A stretch of 18,051 nt of DNA, taken from Candidatus Iainarchaeum sp. (lineage in GTDB: Archaea; Iainarchaeota; Iainarchaeia; Iainarchaeales; GCA-2688035). The notes under the pieces are model-generated. The model ran no database searches. It worked only from the letters and a program-made list of their open reading frames with translations, and was not told where the DNA came from. Within the stretch, counting starts at the first letter, position 1, and each line of letters starts with the position of its first letter. The stretch covers positions 1 to 18,051 of the forward strand of contig JAFCFG010000007.1 of assembly GCA_017608725.1 (NCBI GenBank). Direction: 5' to 3'. This document shows positions 7,565-13,665 of the stretch, one piece after another. Position numbers and translations under genes: made by a program.

Positions 7565-8734
7565 ATGAGAAGCGTTTCAGTAATCGGAGTTGGCTGCACA
7601 AAATTCGGAGAGCACTGGCAAAAAAGCCTGAGGGAGCTGGTGGCAGAGGCAGGCATTCAGGCTGTTCTGGACTCAGGCCTTATTGGAAAGGACATTGAAG
7701 CAATCTACGGGGGCTGCATGGCTTCCGGCAGGTTTATTGCACAGGAGCATATTGGGGCATTGCTTGCAGACCAGCTTGGATTGAACCCTATTCCCTCAAC
7801 CAGGGTAGAAGCGGCATGCGCTTCCGGCGGAGTAGCAATGCGGAACGGCTACCTTGCAGTTGCCTCCGGGGCATACGACATTGTTGCAGTTGGCGGCGTT
7901 GAAAAGATGACAGAGGTCAGCACAAGCGAGGCAGCAATTGCCCTTGGCGGAGCAGGAGACCAGGAAACAGAGCTGTTTCATGGCGCAAGCTTTCCTGCAC
8001 TGTACGCTTTAATGGCCAGGGCCCACATGAATGAATTTGGAACAACAGAGGAACAAATGGCTTTGTGTTCAGTCCAAGCACACAAGAACGGAATGCTTAA
8101 CCCAAACTCACAGTTTCACAAGGAGATAAGCGTTGAAGAGGTAATGCAAAGCAGCTACGTTGCCTCTCCACTCAAATTGCTTGATTGTTCCCCAATAACA
8201 GACGGGGCAGCAGCCGTCATCCTCTGCGAAACAGAGAAAGCAAAAAACCTCGGCATTCCTGCTGTGGAAATAATCGGTTCAGCGCAAGCATCTGATACAC
8301 TGGCATTAAGCGGCAGGAAAAGCCTGACAGAGATTGCTGCAACAAAGAAGGCAGCAAAACTTGCATACAAGCAGGCAAATGTTACAGCAAAGGACATTGA
8401 TGTTGTGGAATTGCACGATTGCTTTTCAATTGCAAACATAATGGCAATAGAGGGCCTGGGATTCTTCAAGAAGGGGGAAGGAGGAAAGGCGGTGGAGAAA
8501 GGAAAGACTGCCCTGAATTCAGAAATCAGTGTGAACCCATCAGGGGGCCTTAAATGCGGGCACCCAGTGGGGGCAACAGGAGTAAAGCAGGTTGTTGAGA
8601 TAACAGAACAGCTGCTGGGCAAGGCAGGAAAGAGACAGGTTAAGGGGGCAAAAATCGGCTTGGCACACAATGTTGGCGGCTCGGGGGCAACTGCTACTGT
8701 GCACATATTTAAGAGGCTGGAGGGCAAGAGGTGA
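7565..8734 (+). CDS. Acetyl-CoA C-acetyltransferase (archaeal thiolase)
   Basis: Condenses two acetyl-CoA to acetoacetyl-CoA, the first step of the mevalonate route. The 389-residue protein is of the SCP-x-like archaeal thiolase branch. The acyl-accepting cysteine is C85 in EAACASGG; H284 lies in ELHDCFS and H333 in GLKCGHPVGATG; NVGGSGA at 369-375 is the C-terminal family signature. GGTGA (7556-7560) overlaps the preceding stop and serves as Shine-Dalgarno. Adjacent HMG-CoA synthase and the DUF35 gene one place downstream match the described archaeal thiolase/HMGS/DUF35 complex. Its last four bases (GTGA) overlap the start of the next gene, so translation is probably coupled. Other SCP-x-like thiolases act on longer acyl-CoAs, but the context makes acetyl-CoA the likely substrate. 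Confidence 0.95.
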   Translation: MRSVSVIGVGCTKFGEHWQKSLRELVAEAGIQAVLDSGLIGKDIEAIYGGCMASGRFIAQEHIGALLADQLGLNPIPSTRVEAACASGGVAMRNGYLAVASGAYDIVAVGGVEKMTEVSTSEAAIALGGAGDQETELFHGASFPALYALMARAHMNEFGTTEEQMALCSVQAHKNGMLNPNSQFHKEISVEEVMQSSYVASPLKLLDCSPITDGAAAVILCETEKAKNLGIPAVEIIGSAQASDTLALSGRKSLTEIAATKKAAKLAYKQANVTAKDIDVVELHDCFSIANIMAIEGLGFFKKGEGGKAVEKGKTALNSEISVNPSGGLKCGHPVGATGVKQVVEITEQLLGKAGKRQVKGAKIGLAHNVGGSGATATVHIFKRLEGKR

Positions 8735-9078
8735 ATAAGGTGGTTGCAAAAATTTTGCAAAACTTTTTGGTTGGGGGGGCATTGGTCGCATTAGCTTTGG
8801 CTGTTGGCTCATTGGTCGGAGCCGTTTTCGGCGGCCTAGTCGCTGCGCTGCCAATAAGGCTTGCTGCAACCCTGTTGATTGGGGGCGTTGGGGAGGGCGA
8901 GCAATTCGCATTCAAAATGGCGGAAGGCTCGCTGCTTACATACCCTGGAACGTTTGCGTTCATCGCAATTTTGTTTGTAGGCATTCCAAGAATTGGCTTG
9001 CTGAAAAGCTTTGCAGCAGCAATAATTGCTGATGCAATAATCATTCTGTTATTGTTTAAATTTGCTGGAAAAATCTAG
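8731..9078 (+). CDS. Small multi-pass membrane protein, possibly DUF3147-like
   Basis: It has 115 residues starting at a GTG that overlaps the thiolase stop (GTGA), with GGAGGG just upstream (8719-8724). Hydrophobic stretches at about 12-32, 33-50, 70-88 and 92-112 suggest three or four membrane helices rich in Ala, Gly and Leu. The G-G-L-V-A-A-L-P-I-R segment at 34-43 resembles small half-transporter-like families such as DUF3147; this is a memory-based guess. There is no signal peptide or catalytic motif. It lies between thiolase and DUF35, whose products form a soluble complex, and 12 bases before the DUF35 gene, so it is firmly inside the operon. It could anchor the complex to the membrane or move a metabolite. 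No function is established. Confidence 0.8.
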   Translation: MNKVVAKILQNFLVGGALVALALAVGSLVGAVFGGLVAALPIRLAATLLIGGVGEGEQFAFKMAEGSLLTYPGTFAFIAILFVGIPRIGLLKSFAAAIIADAIIILLLFKFAGKI

Positions 9079-9090
9079 GAGGCGGAAAAA

Positions 9091-9495
9091 ATGACGAACG
9101 GGAACTTGCCACTAATCTGGAGAAAGTTTAGCGAAAGGTATTTGCTTCAGGGGAACTGCTGCGAAACATGCGGAACCTGTTTTTTCCCAGCAAGGCAGAT
9201 CTGCCCAAACTGCAGGAGAAAGGGGAAGCTCGTTCCCAAAGAAATGCCAAGGGAAGGAAAAATAATCACCTACACAGAGGTTTTCACAGGCCCATATGGC
9301 TTTGAGTATGAAACGCCTTATTTCATTGCAATAATTGAACTAAGCAACGGGGCAAGGCTTCTCTCACAAGTCGTTGACTCGCCAAAAGAAAAAATACGCA
9401 TTGGGGCAAAAGTAAAAAAAGTTTTCAGAAAAATAAGCGATATTGACCCAGAAGGGCCAATTGCATACGGATACAAGTTTAAGGTCGTAGGGTAA
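9091..9495 (+). CDS. DUF35 Zn-ribbon/OB-fold protein, thiolase-HMGS complex scaffold
   Basis: It has 134 residues in two parts. The first is an N-terminal zinc ribbon with C24-x-x-C27 and C38-P-N-C41 (motif C-x-x-C-G-x-C-F-F-P-A-R-x-x-C-P-x-C). The second is an OB-like beta domain from about 50 on, with YTEVFTGPYGFEYETPYFIAI and a conserved C-terminal AYGYKFKVVG. In methanogens this family bridges thiolase and HMG-CoA synthase and shares the CoA-binding site, channelling acetoacetyl-CoA. It is encoded in the same operon as both partners here, so the same role is very likely. AGGAGG at 9077-9082 is the strongest Shine-Dalgarno of the operon, eight bases before the ATG. It is not an enzyme itself. 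A degraded copy of its 3' end lies about 120 bases downstream. Confidence 0.93.
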   Translation: MTNGNLPLIWRKFSERYLLQGNCCETCGTCFFPARQICPNCRRKGKLVPKEMPREGKIITYTEVFTGPYGFEYETPYFIAIIELSNGARLLSQVVDSPKEKIRIGAKVKKVFRKISDIDPEGPIAYGYKFKVVG

Positions 9496-9507
9496 AGAAA
9501 ACAACGC

Positions 9508-9603
9508 CTGTAAAAACAAGTAAGCCCATTCAGCAGCAAAAATACCGCTTGCAGTTAGTGCAGTAAGCATTAACTGTAAAAACAAGTAAGCCCATTCAGC
9601 AGC
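9508..9603. repeat. 30-bp direct repeat, two perfect copies 66 bases apart
   Basis: The unit CTGTAAAAACAAGTAAG plus CCCATTCAGCAGC occurs at 9508-9537 and again at 9574-9603 without mismatch, separated by 36 unrelated bases. It lies between the DUF35 stop and the remnant DUF35 end. It is not a CRISPR: there are only two copies and no array. It looks like a recent local duplication. Confidence 0.85.
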
Positions 9604-9648
9604 CTTAAAGCAAGAGCATACGGCTTTAAATTCAAGGCGGTAGAATAA
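9580..9648 (+). pseudogene. Remnant of a DUF35 gene 3' end
   Basis: Bases 9616-9648 read A-Y-G-F-K-F-K-A-V-E-stop, closely matching the DUF35 gene's own end A-Y-G-Y-K-F-K-V-V-G-stop at 9463-9495 (24 of 33 bases by eye). Upstream the frame stays open for only 12 more codons, back to a stop at 9577-9579, so no functional gene remains. The best explanation is an old duplication or paralogue of DUF35 reduced to its tail by deletion. The internal TTTAAATT now sits where a promoter for the next gene would be. Confidence 0.55.
9625..9632 (+). promoter_or_regulatory. Putative TATA box for the basic hypothetical protein
   Basis: TTTAAATT lies 41 bases before the ATG at 9666 and 34 before GGTGG (9656-9660), its likely Shine-Dalgarno. 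Initiation near 9655 would leave a leader of about 10 bases. It falls within the DUF35 remnant. Pattern-based only. Confidence 0.35.
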
Positions 9649-9665
9649 TCTTATTGGTGGGAAAA

Positions 9666-10238
9666 ATGCAAAAACCAAAGCGCACTGGGAAAAGGAGGGC
9701 TTGGCTTAGTAGAACAGTGGGAAAAACCTTGCGGAAATACGGCGGGTTTGAGTCTGAACCCACAGTAGTAAGAAATGTTGTTTCTGATTACTTGCTTGAA
9801 AAGCTGATGTTCAAGGACAAAAATCTGGCCAGTGCAAGGCTCAGGCAGGCGAAAATGCTTGCAGGGCGCATTGCAGCAGTTGAGGAAGCAATTGCCCTTA
9901 CCAGAAAAAAACAGCCTGTTTTGGCGAAGAACGCAAGGAAAATAATTCAAAGGGCCTTGAACGAAATGCCGGCATACAAGAAAAGGACAAAAGAAAAATT
10001 GAGCGAAAAACAGCTGGCTGAACTTAAAGCCTTTGAACAAAGGCTTGTGGAAAAACTGAGGCAGATAGAGGACCTCCCAGATGAACAGCTGGCAACTCTT
10101 TCACCTGGCTTGCTTGAAACAGTGAACAAAATTCACTTGGACGAATTAAAGCACCTGCTTGGAGAAAAAAACTTCAAATTGTATGCAAACGCGATGGGAA
10201 GGGCAAGGGAAAGGATTAGGAAGAGAAAAAAGAAGTGA
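9666..10238 (+). CDS. Basic, helical hypothetical protein
   Basis: It has 190 residues from the ATG at 9666, with GGTGG five bases upstream; an in-frame TTG at 9654 is less likely. I do not recognise the family. The protein is rich in Lys, Arg, Glu, Leu and Ala, with almost no Gly or Pro after residue 30 and no Cys, so it is probably all-helical, partly coiled coil. The N-terminus (KPKRTGKRRAWLSRTVGK) and the C-terminus (RARERIRKRKKK) are strongly basic, pointing to nucleic-acid or ribosome binding. It has no signal peptide or membrane helix. It sits alone between the two mevalonate operons, with duplicated DNA on both sides, and its stop codon opens a 36-bp tandem repeat. Base and codon use look like its neighbours, so it is likely a real gene. 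No function can be assigned. Confidence 0.75.
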   Translation: MQKPKRTGKRRAWLSRTVGKTLRKYGGFESEPTVVRNVVSDYLLEKLMFKDKNLASARLRQAKMLAGRIAAVEEAIALTRKKQPVLAKNARKIIQRALNEMPAYKKRTKEKLSEKQLAELKAFEQRLVEKLRQIEDLPDEQLATLSPGLLETVNKIHLDELKHLLGEKNFKLYANAMGRARERIRKRKKK

Positions 10239-10363
10239 AGGCAGGAAGGCGAAAAACCTAACAATTGCAAGTGAAGGCAGGAAGGCGAAAAACCTAACAA
10301 TTGCAACGGGTTATAGTTAGGGCAAAGAAAAAGAATGGGCCATAGTTGGGGCGAAGAAAAAGG
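10233..10363. repeat. 36-bp tandem repeat (two copies) plus a degenerate 25-28-bp duplication
   Basis: Bases 10233-10268 (AAGTGAAGGCAGGAAGG, CGAAAAACCTAACAATTGC) recur immediately at 10269-10304 with no mismatch. The first copy includes the stop codon of the preceding gene. Directly after, GGTTATAGTTAGGGCAAAG and GGCCATAGTTGGGGCGAAG, each followed by A-rich sequence, form a looser pair within 10309-10363. In the +1 frame the tandem unit reads a 12-residue peptide twice and then stops. No further gene is convincing in the 235-base spacer up to 10473. Confidence 0.85.
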
Positions 10364-10440
10364 CAGGAAAGGCCCAACTGAAGCCGAAAAACACGCAGAA
10401 CAAGGAGGAAATAAAAAAACATTAAAAATGCTTTTCCTCC

Positions 10441-10451
10441 GTTAAATAATT
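10441..10451 (+). promoter_or_regulatory. Putative TATA promoter of the lower-mevalonate operon
   Basis: GTTAAATAATT contains TTAAATAA at 10442-10449, about 30 bases before the mevalonate kinase ATG at 10474. Initiation would fall close to the start codon, giving a very short leader. It is the first promoter-like site upstream of three tightly spaced genes. Pattern-based. Confidence 0.4.
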
Positions 10452-10473
10452 CAAATTAGGGGATTTTGAGAAA

Positions 10474-11406
10474 ATGGGCGAAGGCCGGGGTTTTGGGAAA
10501 ACAATTCTTTTCGGAGAGCACTTTGTGGTTTATGGGCTGCCTGCAATTGCATCAGCATTAGGCAGCACTACAACAGCCAAGGTTGAGAAGGCAGATGTAC
10601 AGGGCTATGAGCTAATTGACAACAGGCCAGAAACCCCTGGCTACAAAGAGAGGAAGAAAAAAGAATATGAAAAGCTTATTGAAAATGTAATCAATTTTAT
10701 GGGCGTAAAAGAAGGGATAAGAATAACGCTTGGAGGCAAGCTTGTTGCAGCTTCAGGTGTTGGAGCAAGTGCTGCATGTGCTGCTTCTCTTGCAAGGGCA
10801 ATAAATGACGAATTTCAAATGAACTGGGATGATGACAAGATAAATGAGGCAGCATATGAAGGAGAGAAAGGACCGCACGGCACACCAAGCGGGATAGATA
10901 ATACTGCTGCTGTTTTTGGCGGCCTGCTGCGCTTTAAGAAAAACTTGGAAGGGGGCCCAAACACAATTGAAAAAATGCAGATAAGAGAGCCTGTTGAAAT
11001 TGTTTTGGCCGACAGCGGAAAAACAAGCAGCACAAAAGAAGTAGTAGATGATGTGAGAAAGCTAAAGGAAGAAAAACCTGATGAAATAAACCCGGTTTTT
11101 GAAGAATACAAATCTTTGGCAGAGGAAGCGAGGAAGGCACTGATTGAATTTGATTTGCAGAAAGTAGGGCAGTTAATGAACAAAAACCACGGCCTCTTGC
11201 AGAAAATAACTGTTTCAAACAGCGAGCTTGATGAAATGGTGGGCATTGCCAGAGATAACGGCGCCCTGGGGGCAAAGCTTACAGGCACTGGCAGGGGCGG
11301 CCTAATGCAGGCTTTGACGCCAGGAAAAGAGCTGCAGAAAAAGGTTGCAAAAGCGCTTGAAGAAAAGGGATACGCTGTTTTCAGAACAAAAATTGGAGGC
11401 AATTAA
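10474..11406 (+). CDS. Mevalonate kinase (GHMP family)
   Basis: Phosphorylates mevalonate to 5-phosphomevalonate with ATP. It has 310 residues with the three GHMP-kinase motifs: GKTILFGEHFVVYG at 8-21 (catalytic lysine K9), the phosphate-binding loop SGVGASAAC at 94-102, and KLTGTGRGG at 268-276. GTPSGIDN at 136-143 carries the catalytic Asp, D142. Motif 2 lacks the usual G-L-G-S-S and motif 3 reads GTGRGG instead of GAGGGG, so it belongs to a divergent branch, but GEHFVVYG and G-x-P-S-G-I-D-N are diagnostic. It is first gene of the lower-pathway operon; its stop abuts the start of the decarboxylase, whose Shine-Dalgarno GGAGG (11395-11399) lies in its last codons. Function is supported by both sequence and context. 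Confidence 0.93.
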   Translation: MGEGRGFGKTILFGEHFVVYGLPAIASALGSTTTAKVEKADVQGYELIDNRPETPGYKERKKKEYEKLIENVINFMGVKEGIRITLGGKLVAASGVGASAACAASLARAINDEFQMNWDDDKINEAAYEGEKGPHGTPSGIDNTAAVFGGLLRFKKNLEGGPNTIEKMQIREPVEIVLADSGKTSSTKEVVDDVRKLKEEKPDEINPVFEEYKSLAEEARKALIEFDLQKVGQLMNKNHGLLQKITVSNSELDEMVGIARDNGALGAKLTGTGRGGLMQALTPGKELQKKVAKALEEKGYAVFRTKIGGN

Positions 11407-12405
11407 ATGAAAGCTACGGCAAAGGCAAACGCAAACATCGCATTGACAAAATACTGGGGAAAAAGAGACAAAAAGCTGATGCTTCCGCAGAATGGAAGCA
11501 CAAGCATGACTTTGAGTGGCCTGTACACTGTTACAACAGTGGAATTTGACAAAAAATACGAAAAAGATGCCTTTGTTCTTGACGGAACAGAACTAGGGGA
11601 AGAAAGGGCGGAATATAAAAAAGTGAAAAAACACCTTGACTTAATCAGGGAGAAAGCAGGAATAAGCGAAAAAGCAAGGGTTGAAAGCAAAAACAACTTT
11701 CCAACAGCAGCAGGCCTGGCAAGCAGTGCATCTGGCTTTGCTGCATTGAGCGCGGCTGGGGCAGAAGCAGCTGGCTTGAAACTTAGTTCACAAGAGTTAA
11801 GCGCTTTGGCAAGGATGGGAAGCGGAAGTGCAACTAGGTCAGTTCTTGGCGGATTTGTTGAATGGAAGCCAGGGGAAAAAGAGGATGGGAGTGACTCTGT
11901 AGCAGAGGAAATTGCACCAAAAGAACACTGGCCAGAATTTAGAATGATTACAACAATTGTAAGCACTACTGAAAAAAAGGTTAAAAGCAGGGCAGGGATG
12001 GCTCAAACAATTGAAACCTGCCCATACTACAGGGACTGGCTTGCAACAGTAAATGAAGACATTGAGAATGTGAAAAAAGGCATTAAAGAAAAGAATTTTG
12101 CGCTGGTTGGGCAAACAGCGGAGTACAACTGTCTGAAAATGCACGCAACCATGATTACAACAAAACCGGCAATGATATACTGGATGCCTACAACAATAGC
12201 AATAATTCATGGAATTCTTGCATGGAGGGAAGAAGGCCTTGAATCATACTTTACCATTGATGCCGGGCCACAGGTGAAAGTGATTTGCCTTGAAAAGGAC
12301 GTGCCAAGCCTTGAAAAAAGGCTGCAGGCAACTGAAGGAGTGCAAAAAACTGTTGTGTGCAAACCAGGAGAGGGGGTAAAGCTAATAGAAGAGCACTTGT
12401 TTTGA
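11407..12405 (+). CDS. mvaD: Diphosphomevalonate decarboxylase
   Basis: Converts 5-diphosphomevalonate to isopentenyl diphosphate with ATP, releasing CO2. The 332-residue sequence shows NIALTKYWGKRD at 10-21, NNFPTAAGLASSASG at 96-110, GSGSATRS at 138-145 with R144 at the position known in Staphylococcus, and the catalytic base D285 in FTIDAGP. These are the family's complete active-site set, so it is unlikely to be a mevalonate-3-kinase. A phosphomevalonate decarboxylase, as in Haloferax, shares the same core residues and cannot be excluded by motif alone, but the phosphomevalonate kinase directly downstream argues for the classical enzyme. It starts immediately after the mevalonate kinase stop with a strong Shine-Dalgarno; the next gene follows 12 bases later. 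It is cytosolic. Confidence 0.93.
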   Translation: MKATAKANANIALTKYWGKRDKKLMLPQNGSTSMTLSGLYTVTTVEFDKKYEKDAFVLDGTELGEERAEYKKVKKHLDLIREKAGISEKARVESKNNFPTAAGLASSASGFAALSAAGAEAAGLKLSSQELSALARMGSGSATRSVLGGFVEWKPGEKEDGSDSVAEEIAPKEHWPEFRMITTIVSTTEKKVKSRAGMAQTIETCPYYRDWLATVNEDIENVKKGIKEKNFALVGQTAEYNCLKMHATMITTKPAMIYWMPTTIAIIHGILAWREEGLESYFTIDAGPQVKVICLEKDVPSLEKRLQATEGVQKTVVCKPGEGVKLIEEHLF

Positions 12406-12417
12406 GGCGATGGAAAA

Positions 12418-13524
12418 ATGGTTGAGGTTAGGGCGCCGGGGAAATTGATGCTTGCGGGTGAGTGGGCAGTGCTTGAAGTAGGCAACCCCTGCATTGTGCT
12501 TGCAATAGACAAGTATGTTAAGGCAAAGGTTGAAGAAAGCCAGGGCATAGTGATAAATGCAAGGGATTTGGGAATTGAAAAAGCAGAAGCGGAATTTAAT
12601 GGGAAAGAGCTGAAATTCAAAAAAGAGCTGAGCAAAGAGGAAGAGGAAAAACTGGTTATGGCAAAAAACAGTGTTGAAATCTGCTTGAAGTATCTGCAGG
12701 AATCGGGCATTAAAACAAAGAAATTCACTACAAGCACGGAATCAGAGATAACATCTATTGTCCTTAAAGACGGCTCTACAGCAAAGATTGGTTTTGGAAG
12801 CAGTGCTGCAGCAGTTGTGGCAATAATCAAAGCCGCCCTGAAATTGCATGGCCAGGAAATTGATTCCCTTGCTGCAAAGGAAAAAATCTACAAGCTTGGG
12901 TGCATCGCCCACTACTTTGGGCAGGGAAAAGTTGGCAGCGCATTTGATGTTGCAGCCTCAACATACGGCGGCGCACTGGTTTACAAGCGCTTTGACCCAG
13001 AATGGCTGGCAGAAGAATTGGAAGCAGGGAAAACAGTGAAAGAGGTTATTGAATCAAAATGGAAAGGTTTTGAAGCAGAGCCTATTGAGCTGCCAGAGGA
13101 TTTTGTGCTGTGTGTTGGCTTTGTTGGATACAGCGCTTCCACAAAAGCGCTTGTTGTGAAAATGCGTGACTTTAAAGCAAGGAACGGGACAAGATACAAT
13201 GAAATTTATGGTGGAATAAAAAAGGTTGTGGAACAGCTGATTGAAGCAATCAAACAGAAAAATAAGGAAAAGACACTTCAAAACATAAAGGAAAACAGGG
13301 CATTACTGCAACAGCTTGCAAAGGAATCAGGAAACAACCTTGAAACCAAAGAACTGACTACATTAATTGAAGCAGCTGATTCCACAGGAGCAGCAGCAAA
13401 GTTTTCTGGCGCAGGGGCAGGAGACTGCGGGATAGCAGTCTGTTTTGACAAGGAAACAGCGAAAAAAGTCAAGAAAGTGTGGAGAGAAAAGGGGATCTAC
13501 CCGATAAATGTGAATGTGGCATGA
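12418..13524 (+). CDS. mvaK2: Phosphomevalonate kinase (bacterial MvaK2-like)
   Basis: Phosphorylates 5-phosphomevalonate to the diphosphate. It has 368 residues with GHMP motifs: APGKLMLAGEWAV at 6-18, IGFGSSAAA at 124-132, D177 in SAFDVAASTYGG, and KFSGAGAGDCGI at 328-339, a phosphomevalonate kinase signature. From memory the middle part aligns with Staphylococcus MvaK2 (YGG-ALVY-RFD-EW, then W-K-G-F-E-A-E-P-I). Most archaea lack this enzyme and use phosphomevalonate dehydratase or isopentenyl phosphate kinase routes, so its presence is notable. Gene order kinase, decarboxylase, phosphokinase is that of the Gram-positive mva operon, which suggests transfer as a block. GAGG at 12404-12407 serves as Shine-Dalgarno. 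Its stop overlaps an ATG (ATGA) of a possible microprotein. Composition resembles neighbouring genes, so any transfer is old. Confidence 0.94.
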   Translation: MVEVRAPGKLMLAGEWAVLEVGNPCIVLAIDKYVKAKVEESQGIVINARDLGIEKAEAEFNGKELKFKKELSKEEEEKLVMAKNSVEICLKYLQESGIKTKKFTTSTESEITSIVLKDGSTAKIGFGSSAAAVVAIIKAALKLHGQEIDSLAAKEKIYKLGCIAHYFGQGKVGSAFDVAASTYGGALVYKRFDPEWLAEELEAGKTVKEVIESKWKGFEAEPIELPEDFVLCVGFVGYSASTKALVVKMRDFKARNGTRYNEIYGGIKKVVEQLIEAIKQKNKEKTLQNIKENRALLQQLAKESGNNLETKELTTLIEAADSTGAAAKFSGAGAGDCGIAVCFDKETAKKVKKVWREKGIYPINVNVA

Positions 13525-13598
13525 GGGCTGCAAGAGCTGGCAGCAAAGAATATCTGAAAAATTTGCAGAGAAAAATCCGCGGAGCACTAAACAAGTAA
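13521..13598 (+). CDS. Possible 25-residue basic microprotein
   Basis: The ATGA at 13521-13524 overlaps the phosphomevalonate kinase stop, a classic coupling arrangement. The frame encodes 25 residues, starting M-R-A-A-R-A-G-S-K-E-Y-L and ending I-R-G-A-L-N-K. Nine of the 25 are Arg or Lys and there is one Glu, so it would be a short basic helix. It is followed by a promoter-like region for the isomerase. With so few codons chance cannot be excluded; only the coupling and composition speak for it. Confidence 0.3.
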   Translation: MRAARAGSKEYLKNLQRKIRGALNK

Positions 13599-13600
13599 AA

Positions 13601-13638
13601 ACTTATACATAACTATTTGTTGTGGGAATGTTTAAATG
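13601..13638 (+). promoter_or_regulatory. Putative promoter region of the isomerase gene
   Basis: Two TATA-like elements occur before the isomerase ATG at 13666: CTTATACATA at 13602-13611 and TTTAAATG at 13631-13638. The second would place initiation within about ten bases of the start codon, as is common in archaea. This 67-base spacer after the microprotein suggests the isomerase can be transcribed apart from the three kinase-family genes. Confidence 0.35.
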
Positions 13639-13665
13639 GTATGAAAAACACTATAAAGTGGTAGA

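Noticed and set aside
9508..9603. Two-copy direct repeat considered as a minimal CRISPR
   Set aside because: Only two copies, no cas genes nearby, repeat not dyad-symmetric, and the surroundings are explained by local duplication of gene ends.
9364..9678. A minus-strand open frame containing A-A-E-W-A-Y-L-F-L-Q twice
   Set aside because: It runs antisense through the DUF35 gene, and the repeated peptide is just the 30-bp DNA repeat (66-base spacing keeps frame). No start signal or separate coding evidence.
10222..10238. A-AAA-AAG slippery heptamer in the right phase just before the stop of the basic protein gene, suggesting programmed -1 frameshifting
   Set aside because: A run of Lys/Arg codons makes such a heptamer by chance. 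The shifted frame adds only nine or ten residues and no clear stimulatory stem is visible.
10335..10445. A 36-codon frame starting at ATG 10335 in the repeat-rich spacer
   Set aside because: It has no Shine-Dalgarno, spans a degenerate duplication and ends at the promoter of the next gene. Composition does not look coding.
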